Below are positions 24,643 through 34,765 of a DNA stretch of 64,000 nucleotides, piece by piece. How positions within the stretch are numbered: position 1 is the stretch's first letter; each line of letters begins with the position of its first letter. The position numbers and the translations under genes are program-made. Under the pieces are notes generated by a model. That model was not told the DNA's origin. It did no database searches and was given only the letters and a program-made list of their open reading frames with translations. Location: positions 1,236,001-1,300,000 of the forward strand of contig NZ_CP059322.2 in NCBI RefSeq assembly GCF_013694245.2, read 5' to 3'. This DNA comes from Micromonospora ferruginea. Lineage in GTDB: Bacteria; Actinomycetota; Actinomycetes; Mycobacteriales; Micromonosporaceae.

Positions 24643-25920
24643 GTGACGACGCCCGCCGGCTCCGAGGCCGGCTGGGCGCGGCAGCAGCAGCGGTACGGGA
24701 CACGAGACATTCCGGTGAACCCGCGGTGGCTGCTCCGTGGCGATGTCGGCTTCGACAGCGCCTATGGGGACGAGGTGCTGCTGGCCGTGTGTGCGGAGAT
24801 CGAAGGATTGTTCGTCGACCTGCCTCCGCGACCGCGGGAACGATTCACCCTTGTTGGCTGCGTTCCGGACGGCGCGCTCGCCGACCTGCTCGACAGGGTG
24901 CCCGCAGGGGCCCTCGGCGCCGGACGGGCCTGGCTCGGTGACGTCGCGATAGCGGAGCCTCTGCCATCGCCGGGCAGGTCGCCGTCCTGGATGGGCGAGG
25001 ACCTCGGTGACGTGGTCGTGCTCGCACGCCGGCCGAGCCGTACGGTGCCGGAAGCTGTGGACATCGATCTCGACGGGTTCGTCCACGTCTACGACCGCAC
25101 AGCCGCCGTCGTGCGCCCTGGCAACGTTCCCGAATTCGCCCTCCTGGGTGGCGACGGGACGCCGTACGGCACGTGCCGGGACGTCAGCGGCGTGTTCCGT
25201 GAGCAGGCCCCACCGCTGGTGCCGCGGGTCCGGCTCCTCGGCTGCCGGCCGCAGGCGCCACTGTTGGCGGCGCTCGACGCGGTCGGGCGGGCGACCAAGG
25301 CCAGCCTGCGTCGACGTCGCATCCGCGCGGAGGTGCACACGATCGCGGCCGACGGCTCGGCCCACCGGGTGATCGACGCCGTGGTGTCCGGAACGGTCGG
25401 GTCGGGGGAGCCGTCGCGGTTCGGAGGCGGGCTGCTCGACGTGACCGTCGACAGCGACCCACAGGAACCGCTGCCCGTCGGGGTCCTCGACATCCTCGCG
25501 CACCGGCAGCACGGGCCACCCGTACAGAAGAACATGTGGTCCGACCACGGCCGAGAACTACGGCACCAGTGGGCCATGGTCGCGGCCGCCCACCAGTCCG
25601 TTGTCCAGGACCGATCGGCCGGCACCACGTACGACCTCGACGGCCGTCACGTCACGGACATCGAAGGGTTCTACTGCGCGCTCGGTGAGGCGATCAACGG
25701 CCCGGGCGGATACTTCGGCTGCAACCTCGACGCCTTCGTCGACTGCCTCCGCGGGCGTTTCGGCGCGTCGACGCCGTTCCGGCTGGTGTGGCACGACTCG
25801 AACGTTGCCCGTGATCATCTTGTCGCCGGCTACGACCGGCGGCGTCTCGCACCGGCGGTGACCGTGGAGTGCCTGCTCGGCATCTTCGCGGAACATGATG
25901 TCGAGGTCGACCTGCGGTGA
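24643..25920 (+). CDS. Protein with C-terminal barstar-like domain
   Basis: A 425-residue protein from GTG 24643. The last approximately 90 residues (about 336-425) match the barstar fold: TYDLDGRHVTDIEGFYCALGEAI, GYFGCNLDAFVDCL, and PFRLVWHDS. In barstar the helix around NLDAL and the Asp nearby plug the barnase active site. The N-terminal 330 residues are a Gly/Pro-rich mixed alpha/beta region with FTLVGC and RVRLLGC repeats of the same type, suggesting two related beta modules. Such fusions occur in actinobacteria and may be immunity proteins or RNase-binding regulators. No barnase-like RNase is found nearby. It is monocistronic. Confidence 0.7.
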   Translation: MTTPAGSEAGWARQQQRYGTRDIPVNPRWLLRGDVGFDSAYGDEVLLAVCAEIEGLFVDLPPRPRERFTLVGCVPDGALADLLDRVPAGALGAGRAWLGDVAIAEPLPSPGRSPSWMGEDLGDVVVLARRPSRTVPEAVDIDLDGFVHVYDRTAAVVRPGNVPEFALLGGDGTPYGTCRDVSGVFREQAPPLVPRVRLLGCRPQAPLLAALDAVGRATKASLRRRRIRAEVHTIAADGSAHRVIDAVVSGTVGSGEPSRFGGGLLDVTVDSDPQEPLPVGVLDILAHRQHGPPVQKNMWSDHGRELRHQWAMVAAAHQSVVQDRSAGTTYDLDGRHVTDIEGFYCALGEAINGPGGYFGCNLDAFVDCLRGRFGASTPFRLVWHDSNVARDHLVAGYDRRRLAPAVTVECLLGIFAEHDVEVDLR

Positions 25921-25955
25921 GCCGGACCGTCGCCACGACGCGGGGGAGCAGTTGG

Positions 25956-26531
25956 TCAGTGCGCCCCTGACTCCGCCCGCTGAACCGAGGTCGGCGACCT
26001 GTCCAGGAGGGCACCCAACCGAGCTGCGGATTCGTCGGTCAGGCGATAGACGCCCTGGAGGCTGACGGAGCGTTCGAGACGGCCGTTGACGACGTACTTC
26101 AGGGTGCGCTCTTCGCCGTGTCGGTTGCGCCAGGTCAGCGCGCCGAGCAGGTCGCCGGGGATGGTGACGTCGAAGCGGATCGGGGTCGCTTCGACGTGCA
26201 CCGGGCTCGCCCCACATCCGTTGGCGCCGAGCATCGCCCAGGTGGCGTGACCCGGGTAGGACGGGTCACGCCAGGTCGTCGGAGCGGTGCCGCAACAGTC
26301 GCGTCGCTGCTTGTCGACGACGCGCAGGCGGGTCACCAGGTGGACCACGCATCGGTTGACATGCAGCGCGAAGACATCGTCGCCGACACCGACGCTGGTC
26401 CAACTGGGAAGAGACTGGTGCACCCCGCTGAAAGCCACCGAGGGGCGCTCGCCGACTCGGTGGCGGCGCAACTCCCGGCAGACGTCCTGGGTCCACAAGG
26501 TGGTGAACGCGGTCGACATGGCCGTGATCAT
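25956..26531 (-). CDS. Hypothetical protein
   Basis: A 191-residue protein of no family I recognise. ATG 26531 or the in-frame ATG 26519 could be the start, and neither has a clear ribosome-binding site. The N-terminal half has a hydrophobic strand-rich stretch (VFALHVNRCVVHLVTRLRVVD) and a conserved-looking DPSYPGHATWAMLGANGCG. The C-terminal part (GALTWRNRHGEERTLKYVVNGRLERSVSLQGVYRLT) looks like a beta-rich, possibly substrate-binding domain. It is convergent with the barstar-domain gene (35 bp between the stops). Confidence 0.55.
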   Translation of the reverse strand: MITAMSTAFTTLWTQDVCRELRRHRVGERPSVAFSGVHQSLPSWTSVGVGDDVFALHVNRCVVHLVTRLRVVDKQRRDCCGTAPTTWRDPSYPGHATWAMLGANGCGASPVHVEATPIRFDVTIPGDLLGALTWRNRHGEERTLKYVVNGRLERSVSLQGVYRLTDESAARLGALLDRSPTSVQRAESGAH

Positions 26532-26676
26532 AGGATTTGCAGTTGATCGAACGGCCCTGGGGCGTCACCTCGCCGGGCGCGCCGCCTCCATTCGTCGCGG
26601 CGGCGCAGGCCGTGCACGCGTTGCTGTCGGCCGGCGCGAAGGTGCCGGGGCACCCGATCGGTGCTGAGCCAGGGCG

Positions 26677-27240
26677 TTACAGGAAGCGCTCCGGGTCGAA
26701 GCTTTCGAGGTCGATGATGCGAACCCGAGGAAGGACGTTGGTGAAGCAGCCCGCATCCTCCTCGATGTCGAACACCTGCAGGCCCGGCAGGTCGGAGAAG
26801 CCGGCGTTGAGGAACTCCTTGAACCCGACGACCGCGACCTCGTGCTCACCTCGCAGCAGCTCGTCGACCTGCGGCAGGAAGTCGCCGTCGTGGCTGGCGA
26901 GCATCACATTGCCCGGGCGCCGGGCGATAGCCTCCAACGTCCGCTGGATGCCGATGTCCACCACCTTCTGATCCGACGATCCAGCGAGCGGAATGGGTCG
27001 GTATTCCATGCTCAGCAGGGCCCGGACGAAGGGCATCGGCAGGCCGCCGCCCGACGCGTTGAGGAAGAACAGTGCCTTCACCGGCTGCTGCCACGTGTCC
27101 CGCGCGAAGTCCCGCAGACGCTCCCACCGGGGTCGCTCCGCGGGGGCCGGCCGGCGCTCCAGAACACTGTTGCCGAGAGTGGCATCGATGTTCTCCCCGT
27201 CCACGATGAGGTACGTGACGGGTGCGGTGGTACCGGGCAT
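26677..27240 (-). CDS. NYN-domain protein (putative RNase)
   Basis: A 187-residue protein from ATG 27240, preceded by GAGAGG; a longer frame upstream is not family-like. It has the NYN/PIN-like layout: TYLIVDGENIDATLG at the N-terminus (first acidic Asp), QKVVDIGIQRTLEAI in the middle, and LASHDGDFLPQVDELL (around residue 110) with the acidic active-site pair. NYN domains are metal-dependent ribonucleases and often act on RNA in regulation or defence. A C-terminal segment (GFSDLPGLQVFDIEEDAGCF) ends the fold. It lies near a barstar-domain gene, but opposite in direction to it. Confidence 0.8.
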   Translation of the reverse strand: MPGTTAPVTYLIVDGENIDATLGNSVLERRPAPAERPRWERLRDFARDTWQQPVKALFFLNASGGGLPMPFVRALLSMEYRPIPLAGSSDQKVVDIGIQRTLEAIARRPGNVMLASHDGDFLPQVDELLRGEHEVAVVGFKEFLNAGFSDLPGLQVFDIEEDAGCFTNVLPRVRIIDLESFDPERFL

Positions 27241-27896
27241 GGGTGTGCCTCTCGAGTCGAGCAGCGAGCGCGGACCGGTCGAGCCCGAGCGTTTGACGCG
27301 CCGGCGGGGGCCGTGCTCGTGGTCAAGGGTATTACCTGCCAGCCCTGTCGGCAGACGGCACCCGACTCTCGCCTGCCGCCGCCGGCGGTCTGGTGTTCTC
27401 CGCCGCTGGCGACGCGCGGTGATGTATGACCGTCTGTCCCGCTTCGGCATCCGGTGTCGTACCTGCCGATCACCCTGCCGTAACGCCTGCGCGTCCGCGG
27501 CGGTGAGCCGGCCGTGGTCACCGATGGCGCGTCCGCAGCGAGGACGCGCGTACCCCGGAAGCTCACCAGCGGCGGCTGCCGGGCCCGCGCCGCGACTGAC
27601 AGGAGATCGCCGCACCCAAGAGGCGCAAGTTCATGACCCGGTCGCGGCGAGCGTCTCGCGAGCCAGCAGTGCACACCCGACTTGACGCGGATGGTGCACA
27701 ACGCTTGCCGGCTCGCGCAGCCCGGCGAGCCGAGCCACGGGCCATGGAGCCTTTCCGTGCCGTGTGCAACACGTAAGCCAGAGCCGCCGGATGCTCCAGA
27801 AGTGCCGCGTCCAGCTCCGGGGTCAGCAGTTCGGCAGCGCGCAGACGATCAGCGATACCCGCATGGGTAAGAGGCCGGGTCGACGGCCGGCCCTAC
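27241..27896. other. 656-bp stretch without a supported gene
   Basis: No frame on either strand has a protein-like sequence or codon usage matching the flanking genes. The available open frames are short and Arg/Pro-rich, as expected of antisense or non-coding GC-rich DNA. The 27240 side holds the upstream region of the NYN gene. No clear hairpin or repeat is visible. Confidence 0.5.
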
Positions 27897-28613
27897 TCAG
27901 CGGTCCTGTGCCGAGATCAGGTCGAGGTCGCGGACGCAGAAGCCGTGGTGCTCGAAGGTCTCGTTGAGCACCGTGCGGAGGCACTGCCGCACCGAGCGGC
28001 CCCGGGCGTACGGCGGCCAGACATCGTCGTCGGGCACCGGCGCTCGCGCGGCTAGTTGTGCCGCGGTGACCTTGTCGAGCCAGGCCTCCAGCTCGGCGGC
28101 CTGTGCGTCACGCACGCTCACTATCTCGTCCAGGGCCGGGTCGGACGAGAGGTCAAGCCCGTGCGCTCCGTCGTAGGGCTCGACGCTCGGCCCGATGCCC
28201 ATCGGCGTGAACAGCTGTGTCGAGCCCAGGCAGCAGCGGCGGAACCACGAGTCGTGGACGAAGACCAGGTGGCGCAGGGTCTGCACCGCTGACCACTCGT
28301 CGTTCACGCTGCGGCGCTCGATGCCGGGCGTCTGGCGGATCCGCTCGATCGTGGCGGCCCAGCCGGTATGGAGCTGACGTGCTGCCTCGCGCAGGTCGGC
28401 AGGGTCCTCGGAGCGGATCAGCGCCCGTACCGGATGACGCCGGTCCAGCTCTGCTTCGACGTACTGCGTGACGTCGACACCGTTCACCACGAGGTTGGTG
28501 ACCAATCCGTCGATCACGACATCTTGCATGACGACACCGATCAGGCGCGCCCCGGTGAGATCACACTCGCGGAACTCCGCACCGTGCAGATCCTCGTCGA
28601 CATATCGCGTCAT
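27897..28613 (-). CDS. DinB-family protein with N-terminal pentapeptide-like segment
   Basis: A 238-residue protein from ATG 28613. Residues 8-45 show a pentapeptide-like pattern (GAEFRECDLTGARLIGVVMQDVVIDG). From about 75 a DinB/MDMPI-like four-helix region begins: LREAARQLHTGWAATIERI, WSAVQTLRHLVFVHDSWF (His and Asp as likely metal ligands), and FEHHGFCVRDLDLI at the C-terminus. DinB-type proteins are metal-binding thiol-dependent enzymes. The combination is found in actinobacteria, with function unknown. Confidence 0.7.
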   Translation of the reverse strand: MTRYVDEDLHGAEFRECDLTGARLIGVVMQDVVIDGLVTNLVVNGVDVTQYVEAELDRRHPVRALIRSEDPADLREAARQLHTGWAATIERIRQTPGIERRSVNDEWSAVQTLRHLVFVHDSWFRRCCLGSTQLFTPMGIGPSVEPYDGAHGLDLSSDPALDEIVSVRDAQAAELEAWLDKVTAAQLAARAPVPDDDVWPPYARGRSVRQCLRTVLNETFEHHGFCVRDLDLISAQDR

Positions 28614-28887
28614 GCTCCACACATTAGGGCCGCACACCGACAAGCCAGCCTCGGCTCGGCTGCACTCCGTGATCTCCCCGCCAACTGCGCGGCGGCCAAC
28701 GGCGAGCCATGACGCATCGTGACGCACATCCGGGGCGGCCGGATGCACGCTCATGCCGCTGATCGCGCGCCCGCTCCGACGGGTGAGAGGATCATGCGTG
28801 ACAGGCGTGGGTTGGTCGAACGCTCGGTCGTGCCGATGAGCGGGTGCTGCGTGGCGCTCGTGTCGCCCCGATCGGGATAGTTGGATC

Positions 28888-29484
28888 GTGCCGAACTTGG
28901 ACTTCTATGCCGCAGACGACGATTGGCCTGCGGTCCTCGACGCCGTCTTCGAACTGGGCTTGTTCCGTGTCTTCGAGTCCGACTCGCAGCGGGACTGCGA
29001 ACTGCGGGAATTCTCCACTGCTGCTGAAGTTGCCGCTGCTCCAGGTGGACGGCACCTGGCGTTGTACGTCGTCGGTTCCGGAGCGGCGCCCATGGTGCGG
29101 CGGCTCGACCTGCCTGCGAGCGTGCCGGGAAGCCCGACGTTCCGGTATCGCTGCGAAGGCTGGGGTCTGGTGCAGCTCTACTACGGCGGTCCCGTGGGGG
29201 TGCAGGAGTTGCGATGGAGCCATACCAACCACAACTCGGAGAAACGTGCCGCGGCGTGGGCGACAGCCGTGCCGCGTCTCGGTGATCCCGCCGCATGGAA
29301 CTGGGCGGCGGTCACCAGCGCCTCCGGCAAGCTGAATCGAGTGGCTCGCCGGATGGCCGTCAGCAAGATCGGCTCTCACCCCGTGCTGCCGCACGCCGCG
29401 CAGTTCATCGCAGACGCCGGCTTACGATACGAGTACGGCACGGGCATCCACGCCACCCCGTCCTACGGCATGAGCGCCCGATGA
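28888..29484 (+). CDS. Hypothetical protein (operon with LRV-repeat gene)
   Basis: A 198-residue soluble protein from GTG 28888 that I cannot assign to a family. It begins MPNLDFYAADDDW, contains an RFVE-type helix (VFELGLFRVFESDSQ), a Gly-rich strand region (YRCEGWGLVQLYYGGPVGVQELRWSHTNHNSEKRA) and a basic helix (GKLNRVARRMAVSKIG). Its stop overlaps the ATG of the following LRV-repeat gene (ATGA), so the two are co-translated and may function together. Confidence 0.6.
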   Translation: MPNLDFYAADDDWPAVLDAVFELGLFRVFESDSQRDCELREFSTAAEVAAAPGGRHLALYVVGSGAAPMVRRLDLPASVPGSPTFRYRCEGWGLVQLYYGGPVGVQELRWSHTNHNSEKRAAAWATAVPRLGDPAAWNWAAVTSASGKLNRVARRMAVSKIGSHPVLPHAAQFIADAGLRYEYGTGIHATPSYGMSAR

Positions 29485-31010
29485 TCGGTGATGCCTGGTT
29501 GGATCGGTGTTCGTCTCCTTCACCTCTGCTGCGGGGGCTGGCGAGGAACCCGGCAGCGCCGGTCGACGTGCTGTTGCGGCTGGTGGATTCGTGGCCGGAG
29601 CAGGTGTGCGATGGGCTACGACGCCGCCGTGAGCTGCCGCCGCCGGTGCGGGATGCGATGCTGCACCATCCCTCGCCCAGGATCCGCGGAGCGCTGGCCA
29701 CCCACCCGCAAGTCGACTCTCGGGCGCGCGCCAAGCTGCTGGCCGACCCGGTGTGGCGGGTGAGAATGCGCGCGTTCGGCCGGCCCGGTCAGGAGCCGCT
29801 GCCTGACGACGTGCTGGTCAGGTTGTTGACCGCGCTCGACGCCCCGCCCTCCGACATGCCGTTCAGCCGAGAGGAATTGATCGGCGAGTTGTTCGAGGCG
29901 ACCAGGTATGACCGGCGTCTGTTCCGGCTGGCCGCCGCGCACCCCCGGCCGGGTGTGCGTCGGTTCGCGGCTGGTTCCTTCAACCGGCTGGACGAGCGGT
30001 CGCTCCAGGCGCTGCTGGAGGATGAGGTGCCCGACGTGCGGGCAGCCGCCGTGGCGTCCGTCGCGCACCGGCAGCGAGTGATGGAGCCTGCGGATCTGCC
30101 GGATCAGCACTGTCACGCATTCTGGTACGTGCTGCAGCGTCCACTGTCCCGGGCGCTGATCGATCAGGTGCTCGCCAGCGGCGACACGGCTGCGCTGGGG
30201 GTGATGGGCAAGAACCCGAGCGTCCCGCCGGACGTGGTCGAAGCGCTGCTGCGCCACCCCGACCCGTCGGTCCGGCAGGGAATCACCGGTCGCGTCGACC
30301 TGACCGGCGACCAGCTCGTCAGGCTCGCCACCGACCCGGCGGTCGAGGTGCGCACCGCTGTCTCCACCCATCCCGGCCTCACCGAGCAACAGCGGGCCGG
30401 CATCGACATCGACGTGACCACCGTGCCGGGCGACGGCCACTTCGGCTCCGCGGACGTCCGCTGCCGTTGGATCCCGTATCCCGAGGAGGCCGCGCAGGAG
30501 ATCACCGATGCGCTGCGGTGGGCCGGTTCGACCAATCCGCTGCTGCGCCGACGAGCGGCCCGCAACGCCGAGTTGCCGGCGGACATCGTCACTGTGCTCG
30601 CCGACGACCCCGACCTGGGCGTACGGGTCCTGCTCGCCCAGCACCACCCGGCCGCGCCGCCGGCGCTGCTGCTGCGCTGCTATCTGGAATACCACTGCTG
30701 CGGCCGGGACCGGCTCAGCGAGCTGCCACAGTTCCCCATCGAAGGACTGGCCCGCTTCGCCGACAACCCGGACCCGGCGATACGACGGCTCGTCGCCCTC
30801 GACCCGCACGCCGCCACCGAAACCGTCGACCGACTCAGCACCGACCCGGACGCCACCGTGCGACAGGCGATGGCAAGCAGCCCACGCCTTCCGGCACCGA
30901 GGGTCACCGCGCTTCTCAACGATCCCGGACTGGCCGAGGCCGCCGCGGCCAACCCGGCCCTGACGGTCGATCACATACAGGAGATCCTGGACAGGGCCAC
31001 CGTGGGCTAG
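29481..31010 (+). CDS. Leucine-rich-repeat variant (LRV/HEAT-like) protein
   Basis: A 509-residue helical-repeat protein from ATG 29481, overlapping the previous stop. Repeats of roughly 24 residues follow the pattern LARNPAAPVDVLLRLV / MLHHPSPRIRGALATHPQV / LLRHPDPSVRQGITGRVDLTGDQLVRLATDPAVEVRTAVSTHPGLT and continue to DPDATVRQAMASSPRLPAPRV. This is the LRV consensus (two helices plus short turn per repeat), found in solenoid proteins of actinobacteria. No catalytic or metal motif is seen. It is co-translated with the preceding gene. Confidence 0.75.
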   Translation: MIGDAWLDRCSSPSPLLRGLARNPAAPVDVLLRLVDSWPEQVCDGLRRRRELPPPVRDAMLHHPSPRIRGALATHPQVDSRARAKLLADPVWRVRMRAFGRPGQEPLPDDVLVRLLTALDAPPSDMPFSREELIGELFEATRYDRRLFRLAAAHPRPGVRRFAAGSFNRLDERSLQALLEDEVPDVRAAAVASVAHRQRVMEPADLPDQHCHAFWYVLQRPLSRALIDQVLASGDTAALGVMGKNPSVPPDVVEALLRHPDPSVRQGITGRVDLTGDQLVRLATDPAVEVRTAVSTHPGLTEQQRAGIDIDVTTVPGDGHFGSADVRCRWIPYPEEAAQEITDALRWAGSTNPLLRRRAARNAELPADIVTVLADDPDLGVRVLLAQHHPAAPPALLLRCYLEYHCCGRDRLSELPQFPIEGLARFADNPDPAIRRLVALDPHAATETVDRLSTDPDATVRQAMASSPRLPAPRVTALLNDPGLAEAAAANPALTVDHIQEILDRATVG

Positions 31011-31184
31011 CGCCAGACCACCGAGATGGCGGCCCTGGCCGCGAACACACGCTCACGGGCTCTGCCTGCTGCCGGCGATGCTGGCGAGCGCACTGCCGAC
31101 CTGGCGGTCACTGCGGCGAGAACACCTGCTACGACAGGGAACACCGGCAACCGGCTCCGCCGGGAGAGACTACGTCGTGCCTCG

Positions 31185-32498
<1,314 letters not shown>

Positions 32499-32574
32499 CT
32501 AGGCAGTCCCGGACGGGCACGTCCATCGCACATTTCCGTTGTCGCTGTTAAGCAGAGCCGTACAGTCGGGGGCC

Positions 32575-33462
32575 ATGACGCTGAATCCGTGGCGACTGCG
32601 CCTGCTCGCCGACCTGGCGACCTACGGCACCGTCCGGGCCGTCGCGCAGCGCGGCAACCTGAGCCCGTCGGCGGTGTCGCAGCAGCTGACCACGCTGGAA
32701 CGGGAGACCCGGACCGCGCTGCTGGAGCGCACCGGGCGGCGGGTGCGGCTCACCGCGGCCGGAATGTTGCTCGCCGGTCGGGCTCGGGAGATTCTTGCGG
32801 CCATGGACGCGGCCGAGGCGGAGCTGCGTCGCCTCGCCGACGAGCCGGCCGGCACGGTCACCGTGGCCGCGTTCCAGAGTGCCGTGCAAGCCCTCGCCGA
32901 ACCGGCGCTGGCCCGTCTCGCGGCCCGGCACCCGGACGTGCAGGTGGTGCTGCTGGAGCTGGAGCCGCACGAGAGCATGCCGGCGCTGCGTCGGGGTGAC
33001 GTGGATCTGATCATCACGACGGCCGACTTCGCCGGCGCGCAGCTCTCCCCGGAGATCGACCTGGTGCCGCTCGCCACCGACCCGGTCGTGCTCGTGCTGC
33101 CCCCGGGGCACTCGCTGAGCAGTGTCGAGTCGGTGGCTCTGGAGGCGTGCGCGCAGCAGCGCTGGACGTTCGACGTCGCCGGCTCGTACATGTCCGAGCT
33201 GTCCACCCGGCTGTGTCGGGAGGCCGGGTTCGAGCCCGTGGTGATCTGCCGGTTCAACAACTACATGCTGGCGCTGCAGCACGTGGAAAACGGCCGTTCG
33301 ATCACCATGCTGCCGAAGCTGGCGGTCGACCCGCGGTACCGGGTGGTGACCCGGCCGTTGAACCCGCCGCTGACCCGGCGCATCACGGCTGCGGTCCGGC
33401 GACCGGCTGCGTCACGCCCGGAGGTGGCGGCCGTGCTCAGCGCGCTGAGGGCAGGTGACTGA
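32575..33462 (+). CDS. LysR-family regulator (DgdR-like)
   Basis: A 295-residue LysR regulator from ATG 32575. The N-terminal HTH reads WRLRLLADLATYGTVRAVAQRGNLSPSAVSQQLTTLERE (residues 4-42), followed by the linker helix and RTGRRVRLTAAG. The C-terminal domain is a periplasmic-binding-like co-inducer fold (GTVTVAAFQSAVQALAEPALARLAARHPDVQVVLLELEPHESMPALRRGDVDLIIT). It faces the dialkylglycine decarboxylase gene and most likely controls it, the inducer presumably a dialkylglycine such as 2-methylalanine. Confidence 0.88.
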   Translation: MTLNPWRLRLLADLATYGTVRAVAQRGNLSPSAVSQQLTTLERETRTALLERTGRRVRLTAAGMLLAGRAREILAAMDAAEAELRRLADEPAGTVTVAAFQSAVQALAEPALARLAARHPDVQVVLLELEPHESMPALRRGDVDLIITTADFAGAQLSPEIDLVPLATDPVVLVLPPGHSLSSVESVALEACAQQRWTFDVAGSYMSELSTRLCREAGFEPVVICRFNNYMLALQHVENGRSITMLPKLAVDPRYRVVTRPLNPPLTRRITAAVRRPAASRPEVAAVLSALRAGD

Positions 33463-33667
33463 CCAGCGCTGCCCGGCGCTCGGTGGGACGCGGTCGGCAC
33501 CTCGTGCCCGCCGCTGTCACCCGGTCACGTCCTGGGCAGGCTGCAGGATCCCGGTCAGCACTGCCTGCTCGCTGTCCTTCACCCGTTGAGCATATGGGTG
33601 CCTGATCGACCTCCTCGGTGGCCGCTCCAGGGGCCGTGTGCGGAGCAAGGCGGCTTCGTCTTGCTTT

Positions 33668-33685
33668 GTACAGCGTTCGATGTAC
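33668..33685. promoter_or_regulatory. Probable CmtR-type operator
   Basis: GTACAGCGTTCGATGTAC is an imperfect palindrome (7 of 9 base pairs complementary) about 22 bp upstream of the ArsR/CmtR gene start, overlapping the expected promoter. Mycobacterial CmtR binds sequences containing TGTAC/GTACA half-sites (from memory), which supports the assignment. Confidence 0.6.
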
Positions 33686-33707
33686 TATCCAGCGGGTGGA
33701 GACGTTG

Positions 33708-34025
33708 ATGCATTCGCAGGTGCTGGCCCGCTTCGGTCACGCCCTGTCCGACCCGACCCGGGCGCGGCTGCTGCTCGCGCTGCGGGACGGGCCGGGCTAC
33801 CCGGCGGAGCTGGCCGACCTGCTGGGCGCGACCCGGCAGAACGTGTCGAACCACCTGTCCTGCCTGCGTGGCTGCGGTCTGGTGGTCGCCGTGCCACAGG
33901 GTCGCCGTACCCGCTATGAGCTGGCCGACGCTCGCCTGGCGCACGCCCTGGCCGACCTTCTCGGCCTCGTCCTGGCCGTCGACCCCGCCGCCTGCCCGGA
34001 CGCCTCCGGGAAGGGTTGCTGCTGA
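33708..34025 (+). CDS. cmtR: CmtR-like ArsR-family Cd/Pb-sensing repressor
   Basis: A 105-residue ArsR repressor; ATG 33708 has a GGAG site (33697-33700) upstream, and a GTG at 33696 is the alternative. The HTH reads LARFGHALSDPTRARLLLALRDG and ATRQNVSNHLSCLRGCGLVV. C52 and C56 sit exactly like Cys57 and Cys61 of mycobacterial CmtR, and C96 in the tail (VDPAACP) can supply the third ligand. C104 and C105 follow at the very end. It overlaps by one base the CDF exporter gene, so Cd/Pb sensing and efflux are coupled. Confidence 0.85.
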   Translation: MHSQVLARFGHALSDPTRARLLLALRDGPGYPAELADLLGATRQNVSNHLSCLRGCGLVVAVPQGRRTRYELADARLAHALADLLGLVLAVDPAACPDASGKGCC

Positions 34026-34765
34026 TGACCCTGCCCCTGGTCGCCCTCACCCCCGCCGGGCCGTCGCCGGCCCGCCGCCAGGTGCTCGCCCGCCGGGTAC
34101 GGCTGCTCGTCGCCGCCACCATCACCTACAACGTCATCGAGGCCGTGGTGGCGATCACCGCCGGCACCGTGGCCTCGTCGACCGCGCTGATCGGCTTCGG
34201 CCTCGACTCGGTCATCGAGGTGTCCTCGGCCGCGGCGGTGGCCTGGCAGTTCGCCGCCCCTGACCCGCAGGCCCGGGAGAAGGTCGCGCTTCGGGTCATC
34301 GCGGTGTCGTTCTTCGCCCTCGCCGCCTACGTCACCGTCGAGTCGGTCCGGGCGCTGGCCGGCGGCGCCGACGCCGAACACTCCAGCATCGGCCTGGTGC
34401 TGGCCGCGCTGTCGCTGGCGATCATGCCGGTGCTGTCGTACGCGCAGCGGCGCGCCGGCCGGGAACTCGGCTCCCGCTCCGCGGTCGCCGACTCCAAGCA
34501 GACCCTGCTGTGCACGTACCTGTCCGCGGTCCTGCTCGTCGGCCTCGGCGTCAACAGCCTGTTCGGTTGGTCCTGGGCCGACCCGATCGCCGCGCTGGTC
34601 ATCGCCGCCGTCGCAGTCAAGGAAGGCCGCGAGGCGTGGCGCGGCGACGCCTGCTGCGCCGTCCCACCGACCGCCACCCTCACCGGCACCGACACCGTCG
34701 CCGGTGAGCCCGCCGCCGACGGAGGCGACGCCTGCGGATGCCACCCCGGCTGCGCGTGCTGCTAG
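34025..34765 (+). CDS. CDF-family metal efflux transporter with Cys-rich tail
   Basis: A 246-residue cation-diffusion-facilitator protein from ATG 34025 (overlaps the repressor stop by one base). Six hydrophobic spans are visible. Conserved acidic residues lie in GFGLDSVIE (D61, E65) and VADSKQTLLCTYLS (D156), the CDF transport-site positions. The usual His of the transport motif is replaced, which suggests a soft metal. The C-terminus is rich in cysteine (CC at 210-211, C237, C239, C243, C245-C246) and would chelate the same metal. It probably exports Cd or Pb. Confidence 0.85.
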   Translation: MTLPLVALTPAGPSPARRQVLARRVRLLVAATITYNVIEAVVAITAGTVASSTALIGFGLDSVIEVSSAAAVAWQFAAPDPQAREKVALRVIAVSFFALAAYVTVESVRALAGGADAEHSSIGLVLAALSLAIMPVLSYAQRRAGRELGSRSAVADSKQTLLCTYLSAVLLVGLGVNSLFGWSWADPIAALVIAAVAVKEGREAWRGDACCAVPPTATLTGTDTVAGEPAADGGDACGCHPGCACC

